A stretch of DNA of 64,000 bases. Origin: Candidatus Methanomethylophilaceae archaeon (lineage in GTDB: Archaea > Thermoplasmatota > Thermoplasmata > Methanomassiliicoccales > Methanomethylophilaceae). Position 1 is the first letter of the stretch, and each line of letters opens with the position of its first letter. The DNA lies in contig CALUOK010000003.1 in NCBI GenBank assembly GCA_944322255.1, positions 86,358 through 150,357 on the forward strand, in the 5' to 3' direction. The position numbers and the translations under genes are program-made. The notes beneath the pieces were generated by a model, which saw nothing but the letters and a program-made list of their open reading frames with translations, made no database searches and was not told where the DNA came from. Shown piece after piece: positions 34,747 through 42,855 of this stretch.

Positions 34747-35966
34747 CCGGTGACGTATTTGATCTGCGCGTCGGTGAGGGTGTCGATGGACACTCCCATG
34801 GACCTGAGCTTGATGTTGGCTATCTCCATGTCGATCTCGTTCGGGACGGCGTAGACCTCGTTCCCCATCTCCTGGTAGTGGCGGGTCATGTGGACGATTC
34901 CCAGCGCCTGGGTGGAGAAGCTCATGTCCATGATCTCGGCGGGGTGGCCCTGTCCGGCGGCCAGGTTCATGAGCCTGCCCTCGGCGATGAGGTACAGCGA
35001 CCTGCCGTCCTTCATCCTGTACTCATCGATGAAGTCGCGGACCCTGACCTTGGATGCGGCCATGGAGTCCAGGGCTGCCTTGTTGATCTCGTTGTCGAAG
35101 TGGCCGACGTTGCCCATGATGCAGCCGTTCTTCATGACGGCGATGTGCTCGTCCCTGATGATGTCCTTGCACCCGGTGACGGTGATGATGATGTCGGCGA
35201 CCTTTACCGCCTCGAGCATGGGCATGACCTCGTACCCGTCCATCTTGGCCTCGATGGCCTTGATCGGGTCGACCTCGGTGACGATGACGGACGCCCCGAG
35301 ACCCTTGGCCCTCATGGCGACGCCCTTTCCGCACCATCCGTACCCCGCGACGACCAGCCTCTTGCCGGCGACGATGAGGTTGGTGGCGTTCATCCAGCCG
35401 TCGAAGGCGGACTGTCCGGTGCCGTACCTGTTGTCGAACAGGAACTTCATCTTGGCGTCGTTGACGTCCAGGACCGGGAACTGCAGGACCCTGTCCTTGG
35501 CCATCGCCCTGAGACGGACGACACCGGTGGTGGTCTCCTCGTTGGCGGCCTTGACGTTGGGGAGGGCGTCCTTCCTGGTGGTGTGCACCATCGATATGAG
35601 GTCTGCCCCGTCGTCGATGATGAAGTCGGGCTTCATGTCCAGGACAGCGTTGAGGTTGGCGTAGTACTCCTCGGAGGACTCCCACTTCTTCGCGTAGACG
35701 TTCAGCCCGTACTCCTCCCTGAGGGCGGCGGCGACGGAGTCGTCCGTCGAGAGGGGGTTGCAGCTTGCAAGGCGTATCTCGGCGCCCGCGTCGGCGAGCG
35801 TGACCGCGAGCATCCCCGTCTTGGCCTCCGTGTGGAGCGCCATGCCGATCTTGAGGCCGGCCAGGGGCTGCTCGTCGATGAAGCGTTTGCGGATGTCCAT
35901 GAGGACGGGCATGTGGGACTCGACCCAGTGCAGCCTCAGGGAACCTGTCTTTACGAGTTCGTCCAT
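34728..35966 (-). CDS. ahcY: Adenosylhomocysteinase
   Basis: 412 residues. S-adenosylhomocysteine (or S-inosylhomocysteine) hydrolase of the activated methyl cycle. EEYYANL and FIIDDGADL, EETTTGVVRLRAM, FDNRYGTGQSAFDGWMNATN and the NAD site YGWCGKGVAMRAKGLGA are family motifs. The catalytic Lys/Asp pair region MKFLFDNRYG is intact. It lacks the C-terminal extension of eukaryotic forms, as usual in archaea. It starts 1 nt before the upstream stop. Confidence 0.95.
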   Translation of the reverse strand: MDELVKTGSLRLHWVESHMPVLMDIRKRFIDEQPLAGLKIGMALHTEAKTGMLAVTLADAGAEIRLASCNPLSTDDSVAAALREEYGLNVYAKKWESSEEYYANLNAVLDMKPDFIIDDGADLISMVHTTRKDALPNVKAANEETTTGVVRLRAMAKDRVLQFPVLDVNDAKMKFLFDNRYGTGQSAFDGWMNATNLIVAGKRLVVAGYGWCGKGVAMRAKGLGASVIVTEVDPIKAIEAKMDGYEVMPMLEAVKVADIIITVTGCKDIIRDEHIAVMKNGCIMGNVGHFDNEINKAALDSMAASKVRVRDFIDEYRMKDGRSLYLIAEGRLMNLAAGQGHPAEIMDMSFSTQALGIVHMTRHYQEMGNEVYAVPNEIDMEIANIKLRSMGVSIDTLTDAQIKYVTGWEEGT

Positions 35967-36725
35967 TCAATCATCTCCTCCGTCCAGACCCGCGCGGAGC
36001 GAATCGCAGATGCACTCCACCGTCCGGCGGCGGTTTTCCGAGTTGGAGAAACCGTCCAACGTCTTTAATATTGTTTCACGGTCGCCGCGCATCTCCTCGA
36101 CGAAACGGGAGATGTTCTCCAGTGCTCTGGACATCTCGTCGCAGATGGGGACGGTGGCTGCCTTTGAGGTGCGGGAGAGAGGGTTCAGATCGATGGATAT
36201 AACTGCCTTGCCCATGGCCACCAGGGCCTCGGCGCGGTCGCCGTCCTCGATGGGAACCAGGATGACGTCGCTGCTGTAGATCCCCTCGGACGTGCACAGC
36301 GCGCGGTCGTGCTCCAGCCCGGCGATCCTGCTGTCCGGGTCCCTTCCGAGCACGTGCTCGGCGCCCTTGGACTCCAGGTACGATATCAGGCCCTCCATGC
36401 GCTCCGGGGTGCGGTGGAACAGGTTGACCTCCATCTTAGCAGGGACCCTGCGGGCGAGCCCGATGAGCCCCTCCGGATCCAGCGCGGCGGCGTTGCCGTT
36501 CACGCAGAGGACCGGATTCTCGGCGTTCAGCAGGTACGCGGCGGCGGCCCTCTCGGCCTCCAGGGCGGCGTCCGTGCTCCTCTCCCCCATCAGGTAGTCG
36601 TACGCCTCGCCCCTGCCGTGGGAGATCAGGCCGGTGGGTGTGACCAGGCCCCTCTGGACCATCTCGGCCAGACGCTCCCTGGTCATGAGCGATTTGTATC
36701 TCGGATGACTCTTAGGAATTTCCAC
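35967..36725 (-). CDS. 4-phosphopantoate--beta-alanine ligase (archaeal phosphopantothenate synthetase)
   Basis: 252 residues. Archaea-specific coenzyme A route: joins 4-phosphopantoate and beta-alanine with ATP. SHPRYKSL, GLISHGRGEAYDYLMGE, CVNGNAAALDPE and VNLFHRTPER are the family motifs, and ISIDLNPLSRTSKAA the nucleotide-site loop. The start is GTG at 36725, about 25 bp after a TATA-like GAGATATACGG (36750 region, minus). First gene of a tightly packed five-gene operon. Confidence 0.93.
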   Translation of the reverse strand: MEIPKSHPRYKSLMTRERLAEMVQRGLVTPTGLISHGRGEAYDYLMGERSTDAALEAERAAAAYLLNAENPVLCVNGNAAALDPEGLIGLARRVPAKMEVNLFHRTPERMEGLISYLESKGAEHVLGRDPDSRIAGLEHDRALCTSEGIYSSDVILVPIEDGDRAEALVAMGKAVISIDLNPLSRTSKAATVPICDEMSRALENISRFVEEMRGDRETILKTLDGFSNSENRRRTVECICDSLRAGLDGGDD

Positions 36726-36802
36726 GTCCCGCTGATTGCGCTCATCCCGTATATCTCGTTCGCGTGCGCGCCTGTTAAGTACGGGATGCCGATGACTCGG
36801 AC

Positions 36803-37534
36803 ATGCCTGACATCCGCATAGTAGTCGTCGGTCCGAAATTCGAGGGGAACGTGGGAGCCATCGCCCGTTCGATGGCGAACTTCGACATAAGCGAGCTCTA
36901 CCTGGTCAACCCGTGCGAGCTCGGGGACGACGCCTACCGCAGGGCGAAGCACGGATCGTCCCTCCTGGACAATGTCCACATCGTGGACACCCTGGAGGAG
37001 GCCCTGGAGGGGTGCTTCCTGGTCGTGGGGACCAGCGGCGTGACCACCAAGGGGGACAGGAACTACACCCGCATCCCGGTGCCGGCCCGCGAGTTCGCGG
37101 AGCACTGCCGCGGCTACCCCGAGAAGATCGCGGTCCTGTTCGGACGCGAGGACATCGGGCTGCTCCAGGACGAGCTGAACCTCTGCGACGTCCTCATCAC
37201 CGTGCCCACCGGCGAGGAGTACCCCATCCTGAACCTGTCCCACGCGGCGACCATCGTCATGTACGAGTTCTACCAGGCGGAGCACACGCCCCGCAGGTCC
37301 GAGCTGGCGGACAGGCACGAGAAGGAGCTCATGTTCGAGTTCTTCGGCGACGTCATGGAGGGCATCGAGTACCCGCCGGCCAGGAGGGAGATGACCACCG
37401 TCATGTTCAGGCGCATGATGGGGCGCGCGCTCCCCACGAAGTACGAGTACAACACCATCATGGGCGTGTTCGGCGACGCCGCCAAGATCATCAGGTACGG
37501 CAAGCCTTGGGAGAAGAAGAAGGATCAGAGCTGA
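36803..37534 (+). CDS. TrmJ-like SpoU (SPOUT) RNA 2'-O-methyltransferase
   Basis: 243 residues. VVVGPKFEGNVGAIARSMANF is motif 1 of the SpoU family, trimmed here to GPKFEGNVGAIAR; LFGREDIGL is motif 2 with the catalytic-site Glu, and ILNLSHAATIVMYEFY motif 3, the knot that binds SAM. Archaeal TrmJ methylates position 32 of tRNA. The C-terminal helical part is present. It converges on the FtsZ-like gene with a 10-nt overlap. Confidence 0.9.
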   Translation: MPDIRIVVVGPKFEGNVGAIARSMANFDISELYLVNPCELGDDAYRRAKHGSSLLDNVHIVDTLEEALEGCFLVVGTSGVTTKGDRNYTRIPVPAREFAEHCRGYPEKIAVLFGREDIGLLQDELNLCDVLITVPTGEEYPILNLSHAATIVMYEFYQAEHTPRRSELADRHEKELMFEFFGDVMEGIEYPPARREMTTVMFRRMMGRALPTKYEYNTIMGVFGDAAKIIRYGKPWEKKKDQS

Positions 37535-38340
37535 ACCGGCAGGAAGACCAGGACCTTGGTGTCCTCCCTGTCGTCCCTCTTCACTATGTCCGGGATTATC
37601 CCGGTCATGTCCACCACGGTGCTGTAGATCGATTCGATCTGCGCCGTCCCGAAACCGGAGCTGACCATGACGATCATCTTCCCGTAGTCGGGACTGGTCT
37701 GGAACATCGTGGACCCGGTCGCCCTCTCCACGGCCTTGGACGGGTCCATGTCGCTGGTGTACGCGAACGTGTACACCTTCTTGGGGAAGGTGCTGAAGAA
37801 GGGCCCTTCCATCGAATGTGCCAGATTGTCCACCGCGAACACTATTGAGCGCGACGCCATGCGCAGGATGTGGACGAACTTCACATCGGGGTAGTTCCGG
37901 TTCAGGGACTCCATGTCCAGGATGAAGACACGGTCCGAGTACTCGAGGACCTGGGGCAGCGCCGAGAGTGCCCTCTCGCGGCGCTCCTTCTCGAAGACCA
38001 TCGGCAGGCCGACTACGGAGACCACCCTGCAACCGCATTCGCGGGCCATCTCGGATATGCCCAGGGGGATCCCGATGCCGGACCCGCCGCCCAGGATCGA
38101 GAACAGGACGACCACGCGCATCCCCCTGAGCCTCTCCAGGATCGCGTCGCGGTTGTCCAGTGCGAGACTGTAGGCCAGGTACTGGTCCCCGTACGCGCCC
38201 GGCATGTCCTCCGGGACCAGGGATATGGTGCTGCTGCTGTTCGAGTTCATCATGACGGTCGGGATGTCCGGGGACTCAGTGGCATCGGAGAGAACGGCGC
38301 GGGCACCCCCTCCGCAGACGAAGAGGGTCACATCTCCCAT
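37525..38340 (-). CDS. Divergent FtsZ/tubulin-superfamily GTPase
   Basis: 271 residues. LFSILGGGSGIGIPLG (80-95) sits where FtsZ has its GGGTGTG tubulin signature, preceded by the FtsZ-like RDAILERLRGMRVVV and followed by SVVGLPMVFEKERRERAL, equivalent to the FtsZ VVTKPFxFEGxxR segment. CGGGARAVLSD (9-19) resembles the T1 loop. The T7 catalytic region (N-x-D-x2-D in FtsZ) reads DNLAHSMEG, so both catalytic Asp are absent; GTP hydrolysis on polymerisation may be lost. It overlaps a ribbon-helix-helix gene by 13 nt. Family placement is from motif reading only. Confidence 0.72.
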   Translation of the reverse strand: MGDVTLFVCGGGARAVLSDATESPDIPTVMMNSNSSSTISLVPEDMPGAYGDQYLAYSLALDNRDAILERLRGMRVVVLFSILGGGSGIGIPLGISEMARECGCRVVSVVGLPMVFEKERRERALSALPQVLEYSDRVFILDMESLNRNYPDVKFVHILRMASRSIVFAVDNLAHSMEGPFFSTFPKKVYTFAYTSDMDPSKAVERATGSTMFQTSPDYGKMIVMVSSGFGTAQIESIYSTVVDMTGIIPDIVKRDDREDTKVLVFLPVQL

Positions 38341-38627
38341 GGGCGATCTCCCTGGTTCGACCTCTGGCGGACGTAGTCGCGGGCGGCGCTCCTGACCGCG
38401 CTGTCCAGAGACGAGCCGTCTATCGTGAGGTCCTCGATGCTGAGGGCGTCGTCGCCGTGCTCAGGCGCGGGCCTGACCCCCTGTGCCAGACGCTCCGAGG
38501 CGTATCCGTCCAGGACGGTGCGGACCGCATCGGACAGGGAGTGGAACTCGCCGTCGTCGACCAGCGCGCGCAGAACACCGACGGTCTCGGAGGACAACCT
38601 CACGATTACCTTCTGATCCGAAACCAT
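38328..38627 (-). CDS. Ribbon-helix-helix DNA-binding protein, partner of the FtsZ-like protein
   Basis: 99 residues. KVIVRLSSETVGVLRALVDDG and FHSLSDAVRTVLDGYAS give the beta strand, helix, turn, helix of a MetJ/Arc-type domain that dimerises and binds DNA. A second, weakly related segment (SSLDSAVRSAARDYVRQR) lies at the C-terminus. The TATA-like CCTATATCGG at about 38640-38649 (minus) gives a short or absent leader. It is the first gene of the operon, so it may autoregulate or link the FtsZ-like protein to DNA. Confidence 0.82.
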   Translation of the reverse strand: MVSDQKVIVRLSSETVGVLRALVDDGEFHSLSDAVRTVLDGYASERLAQGVRPAPEHGDDALSIEDLTIDGSSLDSAVRSAARDYVRQRSNQGDRPWEM

Positions 38628-38697
38628 CTGAAAACCGTCCCGATATAGGAAAAAGGATTGGGTAAAAGGTTTGTGTTGTCAGCTTAAGACCAACCGT

Positions 38698-39012
38698 TCA
38701 TCCGAACAGAGCGGAGAGACCGGCAGCGGCCTCCTCCTCACTGACAGCTTCCTCCTCGGGCTCCTCAGCGGCTGCGGCAGGGGCGTCTGCGGCGGCGGCT
38801 GCGGCGGGGGCTGCGGCGGCGGCAGGCGCGGCAGAGATAGCGGCGCTTGCGATGGCCTCCTTGATGTCAACTCCCTCGAGAGAAGCGACCAGTGCTTTGA
38901 TCTTAGCTGCGTCAGCCTCGACTCCGGCGGCGGTGAGGATAGCGTTGATAGCGTCCTCGGTGATGTCTTTGCCGGCAGAGTAGAGCACCATAGCGCTGTA
39001 GATATACTCCAT
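38698..39012 (-). CDS. rpl12: Large-subunit stalk protein P1 (archaeal L12)
   Basis: 104 residues. [22 protein letters not shown] is the archaeal N-terminal dimerisation domain; an Ala-rich hinge and an acidic tail ending [13 protein letters not shown] follow. The last 13 residues are identical to the end of P0, as expected for the factor-recruiting tip. It is the last gene of the rpl1-rpl10-rpl12 unit. Confidence 0.96.
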   Translation of the reverse strand: MEYIYSAMVLYSAGKDITEDAINAILTAAGVEADAAKIKALVASLEGVDIKEAIASAAISAAPAAAAAPAAAAAADAPAAAAEEPEEEAVSEEEAAAGLSALFG

Positions 39013-39031
39013 CTGATTCAACTCCTTTAAT

Positions 39032-40039
39032 TTAGCCGAATAATGCACTAAGGCCAGCGGCTGCTTCTTCCTCGCTGACCTCTTCTTCTTCCTCTTCGAC
39101 GGTCTCCTGAGCAGGGGCGGCCTCGGCGGCGGGGGCTGCAACGGTGGCTGCAGCGGCGGCGGAGCTGAGCCTCGCCGCGATCTCGTCGCTGGTGTATCCG
39201 CTTGCGGATGCGAGGGCCAGCATCTGGGCGTCGGCCTTCGCCAGGAGGATGTCGATGTTCTCTTTGGTCGGTATCGCGGCCTCAACAGAGAGGTTCATAG
39301 TCTCCCTGAACGCCTTGGCGATGAGCGGGACGATTGTCTCCTTAGTCGGGAACGCAATCGAGACACCGAGTGCCAGAGCGTTGTATGCGGCCGTAGCGAA
39401 CATAGTAGAGTAGTAGTCCTCCGGGATGTCCAGGACATCCTTGCTGTAGATCACTCCGTCCTCGTAGGCGGCCCTGAGGTCCATTCCTACGACCATGGGG
39501 AGAATCTCGAGCTTGGGCAGCATCGCCGCGACGGGTCCGGGGATCGGCTCCCCCTCCTTCACGAGCGTTGTGTCCTTCTTGACTACAATCTTCCCTGCCT
39601 CGATGGCGGCAGGGAGCCCAATTTTCTGAAGTTCACCGATAATCGGGCCTGGTCCGAACGGGGTCGGTCCCTTGGGCACAACGATATCGAACGGTGCGAG
39701 CTGTCCCTCCTTTGCAGGAGCGGGGGTCATCGTGGCCTCAAGCTTCTTGAAGAGCTTGAAGGGGTCGATGTCCGTGGTGACAATTGCACACTGTCCGTGA
39801 ATCGCGTCTTTGAGTCCGATGATCTCGGGTTTCTCCTTCGCCGCCTCCTCGATGGCCAAGAGCATGAGGTTGTTCTTGGTCATCTTGAGCTTGGCGTGAG
39901 CCCTGAGTCCGGCCCTCATAGACTGGACCTGCTGACCGGGGATACCCTCCATGTCGACGACTGCGACAACGGGGTACTCGCGCATGTCCTGTACCAGCTC
40001 GCTTACCATGTCCTTCTTCCAAGCTGCGACGTGTGCCAT
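39032..40039 (-). CDS. rpl10: Large-subunit protein P0 (archaeal uL10)
   Basis: 335 residues. [23 protein letters not shown] opens the rRNA-binding domain (shortened: [15 protein letters not shown]). The archaeal insertion domain includes [16 protein letters not shown] and a C-terminal spine binds P1 dimers. The acidic tail [17 protein letters not shown] matches P1. It lies 13 nt after rpl1. Stop TAA. Confidence 0.97.
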   Translation of the reverse strand: MAHVAAWKKDMVSELVQDMREYPVVAVVDMEGIPGQQVQSMRAGLRAHAKLKMTKNNLMLLAIEEAAKEKPEIIGLKDAIHGQCAIVTTDIDPFKLFKKLEATMTPAPAKEGQLAPFDIVVPKGPTPFGPGPIIGELQKIGLPAAIEAGKIVVKKDTTLVKEGEPIPGPVAAMLPKLEILPMVVGMDLRAAYEDGVIYSKDVLDIPEDYYSTMFATAAYNALALGVSIAFPTKETIVPLIAKAFRETMNLSVEAAIPTKENIDILLAKADAQMLALASASGYTSDEIAARLSSAAAAATVAAPAAEAAPAQETVEEEEEEVSEEEAAAGLSALFG

Positions 40040-40052
40040 CTTTTAAACCTCC

Positions 40053-40691
40053 TTACAACACCCTCTCCGAGGGGCCCATGGTGGTCTTGACGTAGGCGGA
40101 AGCAATGTTGTGCTTTCCCTTCTCCAGGTGGGACTCGACACGCTTCAGGATCAGATCGACGTTGTCGGCGATCTCCTCGGCGCTCATATCCACGGTCCCG
40201 ACGGGGGCGTGGAAAGTCTTCCTGTCTTTCGTCCTGATGGTCACAGACTTGCGGAGGCTGTCGATCATCGCGGCCGGATCTGCTCCGGGGGCGATGGGCT
40301 TCGGCATCTTTCCGCGGGGACCGAGAACGGTACCGAGCCTCTTACCGACGACGGCCATGAGAGGCGCCTCGGCGATGAAGTAGTCGGTGCTGTTCGCGAT
40401 CTTCTTAGCCTGTTTCTTGTCATCTGCGATCGCTCCGAGTTCCTCGGGGGTGATCACGATGTCGGCCACGTCTTTGGCTTTCAAGGCAAGTTCGCCACCA
40501 CCAATCACGCAGATCTTCACTGCCTTCCCGCGGCCGTTCGGGAGGATGATGTCCTCGGTGATACGGTTCTTGGGGATGGTCAGATCGACATCTTTGAGAT
40601 TGATGGCCAACTCAACCGTCTCAGTAAAATTGCGCTTCTTCGCACTCTCGAGTGCCTTCTGCACAGCCATTACGGTTGGTTTTTCTGCCAA
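40053..40691 (-). CDS. rpl1: Large-subunit ribosomal protein uL1
   Basis: 212 residues from a TTG start at 40691. A strong GGAGG (minus strand, 7 nt upstream) fixes this start, giving MAEKPTVMAVQKALESA, the archaeal N-terminus. LAINLKDVDLTIPKNRI, GKRLGTVLGPRGKMPKPI and VGTVDMSAEEIADN are L1 motifs. L1 forms the E-site stalk and represses its own operon in archaea. Its usual upstream neighbour rpl11 is now 1.7 kb away behind an inserted AbiE locus. Stop TAA. Confidence 0.96.
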   Translation of the reverse strand: MAEKPTVMAVQKALESAKKRNFTETVELAINLKDVDLTIPKNRITEDIILPNGRGKAVKICVIGGGELALKAKDVADIVITPEELGAIADDKKQAKKIANSTDYFIAEAPLMAVVGKRLGTVLGPRGKMPKPIAPGADPAAMIDSLRKSVTIRTKDRKTFHAPVGTVDMSAEEIADNVDLILKRVESHLEKGKHNIASAYVKTTMGPSERVL

Positions 40692-40772
40692 TACAATTCC
40701 TCCTCGTAGTACATGCGAGTCTAATGACTCTCCTACAAGCAAGGATGGCTAATAAGGGGGTAGTATTTAAAG
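40692..40772 (-). promoter_or_regulatory. rpl1 promoter and leader hairpin
   Basis: CCTTTAAATAC on the minus strand (about 40762-40772) reads as BRE plus TATA. The predicted leader of about 50 nt folds: GAGTC/GACTC around ATTA (40717-40730), enclosed by TGTAG/CTACG with a short GA on one side and a 7-nt bulge on the other. Helix, asymmetric loop, helix is the general form of L1 target sites, but the loop sequence is not a clear match. Confidence 0.45.
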
Positions 40773-40895
40773 GTAACACTGCCGCGAAAGCACGGAAAAC
40801 ACAAACGGGATACGATTCTGTTCAAGCTAACAATTAGTGAAGGACATTCCCCTTCGCTCCATTAGATTTAAATTACTAAAATGCATGGAGCAATT

Positions 40896-41483
40896 ATGAT
40901 TGTCACAGGAGAGTTGGTGATTGACAAACTATCGGATACGTACTCCAGCCCCGCATGCAAGCTGGGACGCATGGTGGAGAAGGGGGAGATCGTCAGACTG
41001 AGGAGAGGCCTGTACGAGACCGACCCGAACACGCCCGCCTGCCTGGTGGCGAACTACATCTGCGAACCGTCGTACATCTCGTTCGAGTATGCACTGTCCT
41101 GGTACAGCATCATACCGGAGGGTGTGCGCGCGGTGACAAACGCCACCTTCGGAAAGCGCAAGAGCAAGGTGTACGAGACGCCGCTGGGCGTGTTCCGCTA
41201 CTACGACATACCCCGCGCAGCGTTCGATGTCGGGGTCAGAAGATTCGAGCAGAGGGGACGCAAGTTCTTCATGGCGACCGCGGAGAAGGCCGTCTGCGAC
41301 AAGCTGTACAAGATGCCACCCACGAGATCGTACAAGGGTCTCGAGGAACTGATGTTCGATGACCTGCGTTTCGATGAAGAGGAGATCTTCAACCTTGACC
41401 GTTCCGAGATAGCCAGTTTCAGCAGGCTGTACCACTGCACCACGATCAACACCCTCCGCGATTATCTGGAGGAGCGCGCATGA
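40896..41483 (+). CDS. abiEi: AbiEi-family type IV antitoxin (second locus)
   Basis: 195 residues, intact. The winged helix DKLSDTYSSPACKLGRMVEKGEIVRL and RRGLYETDPN (shown split) starts the protein, followed by the antitoxin core CEPSYISFEYALSWYSIIPE, TAEKAVCDKLYKMPP and the C-terminal RSEIASFSRLYHCTTINTL. The TATA-like TTAGATTTAAATTAC at 40862-40876 supports the ATG at 40896 over 40881. It overlaps the toxin start by 4 nt. It belongs to a different subfamily from the locus at 3 kb. It runs antisense to the ribosomal operon it interrupts. Confidence 0.85.
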   Translation: MIVTGELVIDKLSDTYSSPACKLGRMVEKGEIVRLRRGLYETDPNTPACLVANYICEPSYISFEYALSWYSIIPEGVRAVTNATFGKRKSKVYETPLGVFRYYDIPRAAFDVGVRRFEQRGRKFFMATAEKAVCDKLYKMPPTRSYKGLEELMFDDLRFDEEEIFNLDRSEIASFSRLYHCTTINTLRDYLEERA

Positions 41484-42342
41484 GCTGCGAACTTGCATCC
41501 ATAATGAACCCCCAGCTCGGGGAGGATGTACTGCACGCTTCGAACCTGGTCAAGGAGGGACTCCAGGAGATCATCCTCCAGTCACTGTCCGAAACTGGGT
41601 TCTTCGATCATGCACTGTTCCACGGAGGCACCTGCCTGCGCATACTGCACGGTCTCGACCGCTTCTCCGAAGACCTGGACTTCACGCTCAGGGAGAAGAA
41701 TCTGGATTTCGATCTGGAACCGTATCTTGATTCGATAATCTAGAAGATGAGAGACTACGGCCTGGAAGCCACCGCATCCGCCCGCAGACCGAAGGGGGAG
41801 ATGATGGTCTACTCTGCCAGGTCAAGCTGAATCTGCACGACGTCCTCGAAACGTCTGGATTCGACAAGGAGATCGTCAGGAGCTCCCACTCGAAGGCTCT
41901 CGTTGTCGTGAAGATCGATGTGGACCTCGACCCTCCGGCGTATTCCAGGGAGATCGTTGTAGAGAAGACGTCCCCTCTACCTTACAGTGTGAGGACGGAA
42001 CCTCTGCCGGCCCTCTTCGCTGGGAAGACGTCGGCCGTGCTGTGCCGCCACTGGGGCAACCGCGTCAAGGGCAGGGACATGTACGACTTCAGGTGGTACA
42101 TAGAGCACGGGATACCCATCGACATCAGGTGCCTCGAGTCCCGGATGGACAAGAAGTGCAACCCGACCGAAAACATCGACCGCGATGACCTGGTCCGGAT
42201 GCTGACGACGAGGTTCGAGAACCTGGACTGGACGTCCGCCGAGGAGGACGTGGTCAATTTCATAGACCGTGAACAGCTTGGCGACTGGGGCCCGGAACCG
42301 TTCAAGGAACTGGCCAACAGGATAGAGATCGAAGAAGAATGA
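41480..42342 (+). pseudogene. abiEii: AbiEii-family nucleotidyltransferase toxin, broken by TAG and a frameshift
   Basis: The N-terminal part (41480-41740) has the intact catalytic motif HGGTCLRILHGLDRFSEDLDF (trimmed: HGGTCLRI...RFSEDLDF). A TAG at 41741-41743 interrupts the frame. Family-like sequence continues past it (KMRDYGLEATASARRPKG, MMVYSA), then shifts frame near 41818 to VKLNLHDVLETSGFDKEIVR. It goes on into KIDVDLDPPAYSREIV, FAGKTSAVLCRHWGNR and KGRDMYDFRWYI, ending at 42342. So one stop and one frameshift split the toxin, exactly as in the first locus. If TAG is decoded as pyrrolysine the stop is passed, but the frameshift remains. Confidence 0.83.
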
Positions 42343-42348
42343 CTTGAT

Positions 42349-42371
42349 GGGGGAGGTTCCCCTCCCCCTTT
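42349..42371. terminator. Bidirectional hairpin between the AbiE relic and rpl11
   Basis: GGGGGAGG, TTCC loop, CCTCCCCC, then TTT on the plus strand, between convergent gene ends. Confidence 0.7.
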
Positions 42372-42381
42372 GTAGTTTTAA

Positions 42382-42852
42382 TCAGAACTGGCCGTCGTAC
42401 TCGCCGGCCTTGACCGCCTTGGTGAAGTCCTTGGGGTTCTTTCCGTCGATGGTGACTCCGACGGAGACGCAGTTTCCTGCGACCTCCAGGACCTTCGCCT
42501 TCAGGTCGGCTCCGAGGAGATCGTCCTGCTTCATGGTGGCGATCTTCTTGGCCTGCTCGAGTGTCAGGTCTCCGACCTTCTCGGTCTTGGCGTTGTGGGC
42601 TCCGGACTCGACTCCGAGCTCGCCCTTGATGAGAGCGGACATCGGGGGTGTTCCGACCTTGATGTCGAAGGACTTGTCGTCGTTGATGAGGATCTTGACG
42701 GGGACCTTCATTCCCTCGAACGCCTTTGTCTTCTCGTTGATCTTGGCGATAACCTGGCCGATGTTGACGCCTTTGGGTCCCAGTGCGGGGCCCAGGGGCG
42801 GACCTGCGGAGGCCCTGCCTCCATCAACCAATGCCTCAACAGTATCTACCAT
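42382..42852 (-). CDS. rpl11: Large-subunit ribosomal protein uL11
   Basis: 156 residues. GGRASAGPPLGPALGPKGVNIG is the N-terminal signature (trimmed: GPPLGPALGPKGVNIG); the C-terminal rRNA-binding domain has IATMKQDDLLGADLKAK and VLEVAGNCVSVGVTIDG. It is part of the GTPase-associated centre. It follows spt5 after 3 nt; in most archaea rpl1 would come next. Confidence 0.97.
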   Translation of the reverse strand: MVDTVEALVDGGRASAGPPLGPALGPKGVNIGQVIAKINEKTKAFEGMKVPVKILINDDKSFDIKVGTPPMSALIKGELGVESGAHNAKTEKVGDLTLEQAKKIATMKQDDLLGADLKAKVLEVAGNCVSVGVTIDGKNPKDFTKAVKAGEYDGQF

Positions 42853-42855
42853 TGT

